DNA of 54,284 bases from JBEKHT01 sp049516595 (GTDB taxonomy: Bacteria > Chloroflexota > Anaerolineae > Anaerolineales > RBG-16-64-43), in NCBI GenBank assembly GCA_049516595.1, contig JBEKSY010000020.1:1-54284 (forward strand), written 5' to 3'. This document shows, piece after piece, positions 42,484 to 51,254 of this stretch. The first letter of the stretch is position 1, and each line of letters begins with the position of its first letter. The notes beneath the pieces are model-generated. The model saw only the letters and a program-made list of their open reading frames with translations, was not told the origin of the DNA and did no database searches. A program made the position numbers and the translations under genes.

Positions 42484-44523
42484 GTGCCAACACCATCCGA
42501 TCTTCAAACGCGTGCCATAAACACCCTGCGCTTCCTCTCCGCTGATGCGGTTCAGAAAGCCAAGTCAGGCCACCCCGGCCTACCGATGGGAGCAGCGGCC
42601 CTGGCGTACACCGTATGGATGTCCCACCTGCGGCACAATCCTCGCAATCCCCATTGGCCCGATCGGGATCGATTTGTTCTTTCGGGCGGTCATGGGTCCA
42701 TGCTTCTCTACTCGCTCCTCCATCTGACGGGCTATGACCTCTCGCTCGAGCAGATCAAGGATTTCCGCCAGTGGGGAAGCCTCACCCCAGGCCATCCCGA
42801 GTACGGGCTCACCCCTGGAGTTGAGACGACCACGGGACCTCTCGGACAAGGGTTTGCAAACGGCGTGGGCATGGCCATCGCCGAAGCTCACCTGCGCGCG
42901 CTCTTTAACCGCCCGGATCACGAGATTCTCAACCACTATGTGTACGCCATCGTTACCGACGGCGATCTGATGGAGGGGGTCGCTTCGGAAGCCGCCTCGC
43001 TCGCCGGACACCTGCGCCTTGGCCACCTCATCTACCTCTACGATGACAACCACATAACCATCGATGGCTCCACCGACCTGGCTTTTTCAGAGGACCGGGC
43101 GGCGCGCTTTTCCGCCTACGGCTGGCAGGTTCTCCCCGTCCCGGACGGTAACAACGTGGAGGAGGTTGATCGCGCCATCCGCCAAGCCAAACTCGACCCG
43201 CGCCCATCTCTGCTCCTTTGCCGCACGCATATCGGCTATGGGCTGCCAACCAGGCAAGACACCTCCAAAGCCCACGGAGAGCCCCCTGGAGAAGAGGAAC
43301 TGAGGGCAGCCAAGGAACGCCTGGGCTGGTCCCTCGAGCCGAGCTTTTTCATCCCAAAAGATGTGCTCGAGCATTTTCGGATGTCCCTGAACCGAGGGGC
43401 AGAAGCGGAGAAGCAATGGAGCGAGGACATGCGCGCTTACCAACAGGACTGCCCTGCGGAGGCTGCGGAACTTGCCCGCAGGCTGGCTGGCAAGCTCCCC
43501 GAAGACTGGGAAAAAGCACTTCCGGAATTCCCCCCCGACGCCCAAGGGATGGCGACCCGGGCCGCTTCCGGGAAAGTCATCAACGCGGTTTCGCCGCGGC
43601 TGCCCGAGCTGTTGGGAGGCTCGGCGGACCTGACCCCCTCGAACAACACGTGGATTGTCACAAGCACCGCGTTCAATGCGGATAACCGCCAAGGGAGATA
43701 CATCCACTTTGGCGTGCGCGAACATGCCATGGGGTCGATCGTCAATGGCATGGCGCTTCACGGCGGGCTGAGGCCCTATGCCGGGACGTTTCTCGTCTTC
43801 TCGGACTACATGCGACCTGCGCTCAGGCTTTCGGCCCTCTCGCATGTGCCGTCCATCTGGGTCTTCACTCACGACAGCATCGGGCTGGGGGAAGATGGTC
43901 CAACCCACCAACCGGTAGAGCAACTGGCCGCCCTGCGAGCCATCCCCAATTTCGTCGTGATTCGTCCGGCCGACGCGAACGAAGTGCGCGAAGCTTGGCG
44001 AGTGGCCGTCAGTCGCCGGGATGGGCCCACCGCACTGGTCCTCACAAGGCAGGCCGTGCCAACCTTCGACCGGGCCAAGTTTTCTCCCGCCCAAGGCCTC
44101 GAGCGAGGCGCCTACGTTCTGGCAGACCTCGGCCAAGGTCAACCCCGACTCATCCTCATGGCGTCCGGCTCCGAGGTGCTATTGATCACCGCGGCTGGCG
44201 AGAAACTTGCCGCAGAGGGCGTGCCTGTGCGCCTCGTCTCGTTTCCCAGCTGGGAGCTCTTCTCGGCCCAGACCGAGATCTATCAGAATTCGGTTTTCCT
44301 GCCCGACGTGAAGGCCCGCCTTGCGGTGGAGGCCGGGGTGTCCATGGGTTGGGAACGTTGGGTCGGAGATGAAGGCCTCATTCTGGCCATGCACCGCTTT
44401 GGGGCATCCGCTCCTTACCAAGTCCTCTTTGAGCAATTTGGGTTCACCGTCGAAAACGTACTGATGAAAGCGAGGGAGTTATGCGCGTTGCACTCGGTTT
44501 CGACCACGCCGGCTTCCCGCTAA
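42484..44523 (+). CDS. tkt: Transketolase
   Basis: 679 residues, full length. The start is GTG with AAGGA upstream. Thiamine-diphosphate domain: KSGHPGLPMGAA, SGGHGSMLLYSLLH, GPLGQGFANGVGMA, and the TDGDLMEGVASEAAS motif that binds Mg-ThDP. The pyrimidine domain has GVREHAMGSIVNGM (catalytic Glu) and FTHDSIGLGEDGPTHQP; the C-terminal domain closes the protein. It moves two-carbon units between pentose and hexose phosphates. The rpiB gene overlaps its last 43 nt, so translation is coupled. It diverges from the FGGY kinase. Confidence 0.97.
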   Translation: MPTPSDLQTRAINTLRFLSADAVQKAKSGHPGLPMGAAALAYTVWMSHLRHNPRNPHWPDRDRFVLSGGHGSMLLYSLLHLTGYDLSLEQIKDFRQWGSLTPGHPEYGLTPGVETTTGPLGQGFANGVGMAIAEAHLRALFNRPDHEILNHYVYAIVTDGDLMEGVASEAASLAGHLRLGHLIYLYDDNHITIDGSTDLAFSEDRAARFSAYGWQVLPVPDGNNVEEVDRAIRQAKLDPRPSLLLCRTHIGYGLPTRQDTSKAHGEPPGEEELRAAKERLGWSLEPSFFIPKDVLEHFRMSLNRGAEAEKQWSEDMRAYQQDCPAEAAELARRLAGKLPEDWEKALPEFPPDAQGMATRAASGKVINAVSPRLPELLGGSADLTPSNNTWIVTSTAFNADNRQGRYIHFGVREHAMGSIVNGMALHGGLRPYAGTFLVFSDYMRPALRLSALSHVPSIWVFTHDSIGLGEDGPTHQPVEQLAALRAIPNFVVIRPADANEVREAWRVAVSRRDGPTALVLTRQAVPTFDRAKFSPAQGLERGAYVLADLGQGQPRLILMASGSEVLLITAAGEKLAAEGVPVRLVSFPSWELFSAQTEIYQNSVFLPDVKARLAVEAGVSMGWERWVGDEGLILAMHRFGASAPYQVLFEQFGFTVENVLMKARELCALHSVSTTPASR

Positions 44524-44939
44524 AGTCCACGGTCATTGAGGCAGTACGAGCCGCCGGTCAAGAAACCGTCGATCTGGGCACCTACAATGAGCAGAAGGTT
44601 GACTATCCCGACTATGCCGAGAAAGTCGCCCGAGCCCTCCTGCAGGGTCAGGCCGAACGAGGGATCTTGGTTTGCGGCTCGGGAGTCGGCGTGTGCATAG
44701 CAGCCAATAAGTTCAAGGGCATCTATGCCGGCGTCTGCCACGACACCTACTCCGCGCACCAGGCGGTTGAACACGACAACATGAACGTCCTTTGCCTCGG
44801 CGCCCGCATTATTGGTCCGGAACTCGCGGCCGAAATCATCCGTGCCTTCCTGGGTGCCCGCTTCAGCCAGGAACAAAGGCATCAGCGCAGGGTCCGCAAG
44901 ATTGTCCAGTTCGAAGCTCAAAATGACTCCGCCCAGTAG
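44481..44939 (+). CDS. rpiB: Ribose 5-phosphate isomerase B
   Basis: 152 residues, the RpiB/LacAB fold: MRVALGFDHAGFPLK, VDLGTYNEQKVDYPDYA, the active-site LVCGSGVGVCIAANK, and HDNMNVLCLGAR. It interconverts ribose 5-phosphate and ribulose 5-phosphate. The ATG lies inside the 3' end of tkt (43-nt overlap in another frame) with a GAGGGAG SD within the tkt coding sequence. Together they form a pentose-phosphate pair. The start is secure since the first residues are the conserved first strand. Confidence 0.96.
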   Translation: MRVALGFDHAGFPLKSTVIEAVRAAGQETVDLGTYNEQKVDYPDYAEKVARALLQGQAERGILVCGSGVGVCIAANKFKGIYAGVCHDTYSAHQAVEHDNMNVLCLGARIIGPELAAEIIRAFLGARFSQEQRHQRRVRKIVQFEAQNDSAQ

Positions 44940-44974
44940 TGGTCGCCTAACCGGCTCGCGACCAAAACCGAGGC

Positions 44975-45004
44975 TTGACGCCTGACCGGCCCACCGGATA
45001 GACT
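44975..45004 (+). promoter_or_regulatory. Candidate promoter for the L25 gene
   Basis: TTGACG (44975-44980) and TAGACT (44999-45004) separated by 18 nt, about 140 nt upstream of the start codon. The -35 is a 5/6 match and the -10 is weaker. Confidence 0.45.
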
Positions 45005-45147
45005 TGCAGACGCCGCCTTGAGGCGGTGGCCGTGCCGGCTTGGGGTTCGCATAGGCCTGCACGGTCCCGGCTGAGGCTTGGAGGGGCGAAGGCGGATGGC
45101 TCTCTGTCTATGCGCAGAGACACCCGGAGGCGCCCCAGGAGGATGCT

Positions 45148-45807
45148 ATGGCAAAGATTGAACTGATCGCAGAACCAAGAACGAAGGTGGGCGGAGGATT
45201 GTTCAGCCTTCGGTCCGACGGAAAGATCCCAGCGGTCATATATGGCCCGTCCACCCCCTCCCTGCCCATCCAGCTGGAGGCCAAGCAGGCCGCAAAGATC
45301 ATCGACTCTCTGGCCGGATCAGATCTCATCTCCCTCAAGATCGACGGCAAGGATCACGACGTCTTGCTGAGAGATGTCCAGCGTGATTCGATACGCAGGG
45401 CAATTCTGCACGTAGACTTCTACGAAGTCCCAACCGACCGCGCAATTCGCGTGCGAATTCGACTGGAATTCAGCGGGTCGGCCCCGGCCGTGCGCGACTT
45501 CGGCGGAGTTCTCGTTCACCTCATCGACCAGTTGGAAGCGGAATGCCTGCCCAAGGACTTGGTGAGCCATCTCCAGGTCGATCTGAACGGGCTGGCCCAG
45601 ATAGGGGATTCCATTGCGATAAAGGATGTCGCGCTTCCGCCGGGGATCCGGCTTCTCATGGACCCGGACGAGGACGTGGTCACGGTGACCGCACAGGCCA
45701 AGGAAGAGGTTGTGGAGGCTGCCCCGGCAGCGGTCACCCCCGAGGTGGAATTGGTGCGGAAGGAAAAGCCCGAGGAAGTTCCCGAGAAGGAGAACGAAGG
45801 AGAGTAG
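45148..45807 (+). CDS. rplY: 50S ribosomal protein L25 (CTC form)
   Basis: 219 residues, the long CTC version of L25, with an N-terminal 5S rRNA-binding domain (TKVGGGLFSLRSDGKIPAVIYGP) and a second beta domain (AIRVRIRLEFSGSAPAVRDFGG, IGDSIAIKDVALPPGI). The C-terminal tail is acidic and Lys/Glu-rich. GGAGG lies 6 nt before ATG. It is preceded by a candidate promoter and followed by a strong terminator, so it is a single-gene transcript. Confidence 0.96.
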   Translation: MAKIELIAEPRTKVGGGLFSLRSDGKIPAVIYGPSTPSLPIQLEAKQAAKIIDSLAGSDLISLKIDGKDHDVLLRDVQRDSIRRAILHVDFYEVPTDRAIRVRIRLEFSGSAPAVRDFGGVLVHLIDQLEAECLPKDLVSHLQVDLNGLAQIGDSIAIKDVALPPGIRLLMDPDEDVVTVTAQAKEEVVEAAPAAVTPEVELVRKEKPEEVPEKENEGE

Positions 45808-45826
45808 TTTTCGACCCGGAGGGGCC

Positions 45827-45855
45827 AAAAGGGTGGGGCCAGGCCCCACCCTTTT
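45827..45855 (+). terminator. Strong intrinsic terminator after rplY
   Basis: A 14-nt perfect inverted repeat (AAAAGGGTGGGGCC / GGCCCCACCCTTTT) 19 nt after the stop codon, with the apex opening as a small loop and TTTT at the 3' foot. Confidence 0.85.
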
Positions 45856-45939
45856 GCTTCCCCCGCCTCGGCTCCCCGCCGCAGGGACGATTCTTTAAGG
45901 TGCCCGTAGGGGAGCAGTCTTGTCCGCAGGGGGGCCAAG

Positions 45940-45948
45940 TGCTAGAAT
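45940..45948 (+). promoter_or_regulatory. Extended -10 promoter for nrdR-nrdJ
   Basis: TGCTAGAAT, an extended -10 element, about 82 nt before the nrdR ATG. A CCCCAA/TTGGGG hairpin follows directly. I looked for NrdR boxes (ACAC...GTGT palindromes) here and did not find a convincing one. Confidence 0.55.
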
Positions 45949-46030
45949 TGGAATCCCCAATGGGTTGGGGGCCCTCTGAGTTTCCGGTTAGGTCTGGCAT
46001 GAAACGCATGTTCGCGCCAAGGCGGCTTTA

Positions 46031-46483
46031 ATGCGGTGCCCGTACTGCGGGGCCGAAGATTCCCGGGTCATTGATACCACCCACGACGCGAAGGGGGGAG
46101 TTCGAAGACGGCGTGAGTGTTTGACTTGCAAGCAGCGCTTCAGCACCTACGAGCGCCCGTTCCTCTCCTCGCCCTTGATCGTCAAACAGGATGGAACTCG
46201 CGAGGAGTTCGATCGCGAGAAACTCGCCCGGGGCATCCGCATCGCGTGCGGCAAAAGACCGGTTCCAGCCGCCCAAATCGATCGCTTGGTTGGAGAAATA
46301 GAATCGACACTCCAGCAGCTGGGCAAAGCCGAAGTGTCCAGCCGGGTGGTAGGGGATATGGCCATGGCCGGCCTGAAGGAATTGGACCATATTGCCTACA
46401 TCCGCTTTGCGATCGTATACCTGCGGATGGACGACCTTCGCTCCATCCGCGACGAAATAAACCAGCTGCTTCAAGAAAACTAA
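46031..46483 (+). CDS. nrdR: Transcriptional repressor NrdR
   Basis: 150 residues, full length. The N-terminal zinc ribbon has CPYCG (3-7) and CLTCKQRFSTYER; an ATP-cone domain follows (VKQDGTREEFDREKLARGI, ACGKRPV). It senses dATP/ATP and represses ribonucleotide reductase genes. It is encoded 76 nt ahead of nrdJ in the same direction, so repressor and target are linked. AAGG lies 8 nt before ATG. Confidence 0.97.
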   Translation: MRCPYCGAEDSRVIDTTHDAKGGVRRRRECLTCKQRFSTYERPFLSSPLIVKQDGTREEFDREKLARGIRIACGKRPVPAAQIDRLVGEIESTLQQLGKAEVSSRVVGDMAMAGLKELDHIAYIRFAIVYLRMDDLRSIRDEINQLLQEN

Positions 46484-46559
46484 GCCAGGCAGCCTGACCC
46501 GAGCTTGTGCCCGTCGATGGCCGCCCTTCTTTTTGCTGTCGAAAACTTCGGAGGTGAAG

Positions 46560-49118
46560 ATGCCCAGAGCAACGGCTGGCGGTCCCATCCGAGATGGGAT
46601 CGGAGGCCCACACTCAGAACCTGTTGAGCTGTCGCAAAACGCCCGTCTCGTCCTTCAAAAGCGTTACCTTAGGCGCGGGCCTGATGGACAGCCTGTGGAG
46701 ACTGCCGAGGAGATGTTTTGGCGGGTCGCCCAGCATGTTGCCGCGGCTGAGGCCGAATGGACCCAGCCGGACGCTGGGATCGCAGAGGCATTCTACGAGC
46801 TCCTGACGACGCTCCGCTTTTTCCCCAATTCCCCGACCTTTACCGGTGCCGGCACCCCCTTGGGCCAACTTGCGGCCTGCTTTGTCCTTCCTATCAACGA
46901 CGACATGGGGCGCGACTCCGCTGGCATTTTCCAGACGCTCCGAGACGCTGCGCTGGTCCAGCAAACCGGTGGTGGCAATGGCTTCGCGTTTTCACGTCTG
47001 CGGCCCAAGGGCAGCCTCGTGAGGTCCTCGGCGGGAGAGGCGACCGGCCCGGTGGGCTTCCTGCGCGTCTATGATGAGGCCTTCGGCGAGATCGCCCAGG
47101 GGGGAACCCGGCGAGGCGCGAATATGGCCGTCTTGCGGGTTGATCACCCGGACATCGAAGAATTCATAACTTGCAAAACGGATGAGAATGCCATCACCAA
47201 CTTCAACATCTCGGTTGGGGTGCTGGACAAGTTCATGCAAGCAGTGAAAGACGATGGTGATTGGGAACTCCGGTTTCCGGACGTGGAATCCGACCAGTAT
47301 TCGAGCTTCCGCGGGACCCTGGAGCAACTGGAAAGCCAAGGGGTCCCCATCAGGGTCTACCGCACGGTTCGAGCACGCGAACTCTTTCAAAAGATCGTGC
47401 GTCAGGCGCATCACAACGGGGAGCCGGGGATCCTTTTCCCAGACACCGCCAACCGCTACAACCCGGTCCCTCGCCTCTATTCTCTCGAAGCGACGAATCC
47501 GTGTGGCGAACAATGGCTTGGTCCGTATGAGAATTGTTGCCTCGGGTCGGTGAACCTCGTGCAGCACTTCGCTCCGAGTCGAGGGGTCGACTGGCACAAG
47601 CTGGCCGACAGCATCCGACTGTCGACGCGCTTCCTGGATGATGTGGTCTCCGCGAACGCTTACGTTCCGGCAGTTCCCCAGCTCAAGGAGGCCGCCCACC
47701 GCGCCCGGCGCATCGGGCTGGGGATCATGGGGCTTGCTGACCTGATGTACCATGTCAGGATCCGTTACGGCTCGCCGGAGGGCCAGGAGTTCGCTAGCCA
47801 GGTGATGGAGTTCATCCGCTTCCACGCCATGCAAACGAGCGTCGCGTTGGCCAAGGAGCGGGGCCCATTCCCTGGAATTTCCGGCAGCATCTACGACTCG
47901 CAAGACTTGACTTGGCAACCCCCTGAGCCGCTGGTCCCCTATCAGCACGACTGGAAAAGGCCCTCCCTTGGTTGGGAGACCATCAGCCACGCCATTCGCG
48001 GGCACGGCATCCGCAATGCGGCTCAGTGCACCATCGCGCCCACCGGCACGATTGCCACCGTCGCCGGCTGCGAGGGCTACGGTTGCGAGCCCGTGTTTGC
48101 CCTGGCCTATGTCCGTCACGTCAACGACAACGGGCAGGACCTCCAGCTTCCCTACGTTAGTCCGCTCTTTGAGCAAGCTCTCCTGGAGGCCGGGGTGTCC
48201 GGTGAGGCCAAGGACCATATCATCAACGAGATTCTCAGCACAGGGACGTGCCAACATATCGCCGAACTTCCCGATGACCTTCGGAGCATTTTTGCCGTCT
48301 CTCAGGACATCCCCGCCGAAGAGCACGTGCGCATGCAAGCTGCCATGCAGAGCTTCGTGGACAATAGCCTCTCCAAGACGATCAACTTCCCCTCCGACGC
48401 AAGCGAGGACGACGTGGCTCGCGCCTACATGCTTGCGTGGGAACTTGGCTGCAAGGGAATCACTGTTTTCGTTACGGGCTCGCGCCAAAGGGTTGTGCTG
48501 GAGACTGCAAAAACCGCTCGCGCCAAGGGAAGGGAGCTCCCGCTGCCCAGCCTGTCGCCGGGCCTTACGCCGTCCATTGCCAGGCCTCAGCCTTTGCCGC
48601 TCTGGCATGAGACCAAACGCCCGCGGCCGAATCGCCTGGAGGGCTGCACCTATCAGGTCAGCACGCCCGTCGGCAAAGCGTTCGTTACGGTCAACCAGAA
48701 TGGGAACACCCAGCCCTTCGAAGCTTTCATCATTACGGCCAAGGCGGGATCGGAGACCGCGGCGGTTTCGGAGGCCTTGGGCAGGATGATCTCATACGTC
48801 CTGCGGATGGAATCTCCGGTCGCGCCACGCGAGCGCCTGGCCGAGGTCGTCAGACAACTGGCTGCAATCGGAGGAGGACGACCCATGGGGTTCGGCCCCA
48901 ACCGAGTGCTCTCGCTGCCGGACGGCGTGGCCCGTGCTCTGGCCGAGTACCTTGGACACACACCCGCCTCCAGCCTCGCCCTGGATGGGGATGGCGGATC
49001 TGGGCCGGAGCAGATCCCTATGAGGATCGGAGATCTCTGCCCTCAATGCGGCGAGGCGGCGGTCGTTAACGAAGAGGGCTGCCGGAAGTGCTACTCGTGC
49101 GGTTACAGCGAGTGTTGA
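46560..49118 (+). CDS. nrdJ: Adenosylcobalamin-dependent ribonucleotide reductase (class II)
   Basis: 852 residues from the ATG at 46560, with GGAGGTGAAG directly upstream; a TTG 27 nt earlier precedes that SD and is unlikely. Motifs: LAACFVLPI (first redox Cys), QQTGGGNGFAFSRLRPKG, NPCGEQWLGP (catalytic Cys and Glu), NCCLGSVNL (second redox Cys), TIAPTGTIATVAGCEGYG (substrate loop). The C-terminal part has a TSCPD domain (VGKAFVTVNQNG) and a zinc-ribbon tail CPQCG...CRKCYSCGYSEC that may re-reduce the active site. It makes deoxynucleotides using B12 and needs no oxygen, which fits an anaerobe and the corrinoid-rich pathway elsewhere here. Confidence 0.96.
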   Translation: MPRATAGGPIRDGIGGPHSEPVELSQNARLVLQKRYLRRGPDGQPVETAEEMFWRVAQHVAAAEAEWTQPDAGIAEAFYELLTTLRFFPNSPTFTGAGTPLGQLAACFVLPINDDMGRDSAGIFQTLRDAALVQQTGGGNGFAFSRLRPKGSLVRSSAGEATGPVGFLRVYDEAFGEIAQGGTRRGANMAVLRVDHPDIEEFITCKTDENAITNFNISVGVLDKFMQAVKDDGDWELRFPDVESDQYSSFRGTLEQLESQGVPIRVYRTVRARELFQKIVRQAHHNGEPGILFPDTANRYNPVPRLYSLEATNPCGEQWLGPYENCCLGSVNLVQHFAPSRGVDWHKLADSIRLSTRFLDDVVSANAYVPAVPQLKEAAHRARRIGLGIMGLADLMYHVRIRYGSPEGQEFASQVMEFIRFHAMQTSVALAKERGPFPGISGSIYDSQDLTWQPPEPLVPYQHDWKRPSLGWETISHAIRGHGIRNAAQCTIAPTGTIATVAGCEGYGCEPVFALAYVRHVNDNGQDLQLPYVSPLFEQALLEAGVSGEAKDHIINEILSTGTCQHIAELPDDLRSIFAVSQDIPAEEHVRMQAAMQSFVDNSLSKTINFPSDASEDDVARAYMLAWELGCKGITVFVTGSRQRVVLETAKTARAKGRELPLPSLSPGLTPSIARPQPLPLWHETKRPRPNRLEGCTYQVSTPVGKAFVTVNQNGNTQPFEAFIITAKAGSETAAVSEALGRMISYVLRMESPVAPRERLAEVVRQLAAIGGGRPMGFGPNRVLSLPDGVARALAEYLGHTPASSLALDGDGGSGPEQIPMRIGDLCPQCGEAAVVNEEGCRKCYSCGYSEC

Positions 49119-49120
49119 AG

Positions 49121-49771
49121 GTGGCTAAGCGCCTCGTGGTCGTCGCGGGCAACATCGGCGCGGGGAAGACCTCGCTGACAGAACGTCTGGGTGCGCGGCT
49201 CGGCTGGAATGCCGCGTTTGAGTCCGTGGCCGACAACCCTTATCTTCCAGATTTCTACCAAGACATGCGGGCTTGGGCTTTCCATCTGCAGATCTTCTTT
49301 CTGGGCCATCGCGTCCGTCAGTACCTCGATCTGGTGGCCTCGCCTCAATCGGCCATTCTCGACCGCAGCATCTACGAGGACGCTCACATCTTCACCCGCG
49401 CCCTTCGCCAGCTCGGCAATATCACGGAACGTGACTTGATCGCCTACCGGCGGGTGTTCGATCTGTTGGTGGGGACCCTCCCGCCACCGGACCTGCTTCT
49501 CTATCTCAAGGCTCCCGCGAAAGTCCTGCTGGCTCGCATCCGCAAGCGGGCACGCCCCATCGAGTCGGACATCAGCCTCGAGTACCTCTCCCTGCTCGAG
49601 TCCTACTACGACGAATGGATGGGCAACTTTGACCTGTGCCCCGTGTTAACCCTTCGCTCGGACGACCTCGACTTTGTTCACGAGGTCAAACATCTGGACC
49701 TCGTCATGCAGCGCATCCAGGACAAGCTTTCGGGCCGGGAGGAAATGATCTTCCCGGTCCCTGCGGAATGA
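49121..49771 (+). CDS. Deoxynucleoside kinase (dGK/dAK type)
   Basis: 216 residues from the GTG at 49121; other in-frame starts (TTG 49115, ATG 49088) overlap the end of nrdJ. P-loop GNIGAGKTSL (about 10-19), the substrate-specificity segment DNPYLPDFYQD, the DRSIYEDAHIF motif (DRS), and the lid RKRARPIESD. It phosphorylates deoxyadenosine or deoxyguanosine for salvage. It sits directly after the ribonucleotide reductase, so both arms of dNTP supply are cotranscribed. The gap to nrdJ is 2 nt. Confidence 0.92.
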   Translation: MAKRLVVVAGNIGAGKTSLTERLGARLGWNAAFESVADNPYLPDFYQDMRAWAFHLQIFFLGHRVRQYLDLVASPQSAILDRSIYEDAHIFTRALRQLGNITERDLIAYRRVFDLLVGTLPPPDLLLYLKAPAKVLLARIRKRARPIESDISLEYLSLLESYYDEWMGNFDLCPVLTLRSDDLDFVHEVKHLDLVMQRIQDKLSGREEMIFPVPAE

Positions 49772-49900
49772 GCCGCCGGGATCCGCGGGCCTTTCCTTCC
49801 CCAGTTTCCTGGAAGATCAGGCGCCAAAAAGGGGATGCGCTCCGCGGCCAGAGCTTTTCGGGTCGAGAGCCAGGTCGACGCCGCGTTCTCCAAACGAAGC

Positions 49901-49924
49901 GGGGCTGGCAAACACTCCAGCCCC
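49901..49924 (-). terminator. Weak terminator-like hairpin after the E2 gene
   Basis: A perfect 8-bp inverted repeat (GGGGCTGG / CCAGCCCC) with an 8-nt loop between convergent genes. On the minus strand it is followed by GCTTCGTTT, a modest T-rich tail. Confidence 0.45.
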
Positions 49925-49967
49925 ATCGTCGAGGCGCCTGCAAATCAAGGGCGACCCTGAGCGGCGT

Positions 49968-51254
49968 CTAGATCACAAGTTGCAGAGGCTCCTCCAGGTG
50001 TCTTGCCAGGGTCTGCAGAAAACGAGCCGCCTCGGAACCATCGGTCACCCGGTGATCCGCAGAGATCGTCGCCTTCATCCGCTCGCCAATCCTCACTTCG
50101 CCCTGCTCCACAACGGGAACCTCAACGATTGATCCAACCGCCAGGATTGCCGCCTCCGGTGGGTTGATAATCGCAATGAAATTCTCGACCTCCAACATCC
50201 CCATGTTGCTAATCGTGAAGGTGGAACCCTCTACATCTTGCGATCGCACCTTCCCTTCTCGCGCCTTGGCGATCATGCCCCGCAGCTCGGCCGAGATAAG
50301 ACGCAGCGGCTTGAGGTCAGCCTCCTGGCAGACAACATTGAGCAGCCCCCCTTCGACAGCAACCGCCACCCCCACATTGACTGATCCGTGCGTGACCACC
50401 TCGTCTCCCTGGATCGAGGCATTCAGGTTGGGGAAGTCAAGCAACGCAAGGGCGACCGCTTTGACCAGGAAGTCGTTGACGGTCAACCTCTCTTGCTCGG
50501 GGAGAAAGGCATTGACCTGTGCCCGCAGCGCCATGAGGGGGCCCATATTGAACTCATGGGTGACGTAGAAGTGCGGAATCTGCTGCTTGGATTCGGTCAT
50601 GCGCCGACCAATCGCCTGATGTAGTCGCTTCAGAGGCGCCCGACGCTCAGTCCGAGGCGGCAGCGCTCCGGTCCTCAAAGGCGTCAGCGTCGCGCCGGGG
50701 GCCAGCTCCGCTGGGGCCCGGGCGCCAGCCGGAGTCGACTGCATTGTCTGCAGATCCCTCTTTGTGATCCGACCTCCCGGCCCCGTGCCCTTCAGCCTCT
50801 GCAAGTCAATTCCGCCCTCCTCCGCCATCTTTCGCGCCAAGGGGGAAGCACGAACCCCGCCCGGCAGCCCGCGCCCATTGTCGGGCCGAGCTGGGACCGG
50901 GGGAACGGCCGCCTCTCCCCGGCCGACCGGCTCGGCTCCAGTCTCTGTGCTTGGGGCGCCCGCTCTCTCCGCCTTCCCGGGTTTCCCGATCAGGTCCGCA
51001 AGATCGATCTGTTCGTCCCGGCCGCCGATCACGGCGACAGGAGTACCGATTGGAACGCTGGCTCCCGCCTCGACCAATAGCTTGCGAACGATCCCCCCCA
51101 AGCTGGACTCGACCTCCACCGTAGCCTTGTCGGTTTCGATTTCCGCGAGCACTTCGCCTTTCTTGATCTCCTCCCCCTCGGCCCGCAGCCAACGTACCAA
51201 CGTGCCCTCGGCCATGTCGAAGCCCAGCTTGGGCATGTTGACCAGCGCCGCCAT
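49968..51254 (-). CDS. 2-oxoacid dehydrogenase E2 (dihydrolipoamide acyltransferase)
   Basis: 428 residues: one lipoyl domain (1-76) with the lipoyl Lys43 in EIETDKATVE, a Pro/Ala-rich linker, an E3-binding domain (VRASPLARKMAEEGGIDL, about 135-170), and the catalytic acyltransferase domain ending with DHRVTDGSEAARF (His and Asp of the active site). It joins the acyl group from E1 to CoA. Its start shares one base with the E1-beta stop (TGATG), so translation is coupled. No E3 (dihydrolipoamide dehydrogenase) follows; it must be elsewhere. The acyl specificity (pyruvate, acetoin or branched-chain) cannot be settled here. Confidence 0.94.
   Translation of the reverse strand: MAALVNMPKLGFDMAEGTLVRWLRAEGEEIKKGEVLAEIETDKATVEVESSLGGIVRKLLVEAGASVPIGTPVAVIGGRDEQIDLADLIGKPGKAERAGAPSTETGAEPVGRGEAAVPPVPARPDNGRGLPGGVRASPLARKMAEEGGIDLQRLKGTGPGGRITKRDLQTMQSTPAGARAPAELAPGATLTPLRTGALPPRTERRAPLKRLHQAIGRRMTESKQQIPHFYVTHEFNMGPLMALRAQVNAFLPEQERLTVNDFLVKAVALALLDFPNLNASIQGDEVVTHGSVNVGVAVAVEGGLLNVVCQEADLKPLRLISAELRGMIAKAREGKVRSQDVEGSTFTISNMGMLEVENFIAIINPPEAAILAVGSIVEVPVVEQGEVRIGERMKATISADHRVTDGSEAARFLQTLARHLEEPLQLVI

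Noticed and set aside
46484..46559. Possible cobalamin riboswitch or NrdR box before nrdJ
   Set aside because: The gap is only 76 nt and I see neither a B12-box-like stretch nor an NrdR palindrome.
46992..48608. A 538-codon minus-strand open frame opposite nrdJ
   Set aside because: It runs through the catalytic core of the class II reductase and shows no family features; a shadow of GC-rich coding sequence.
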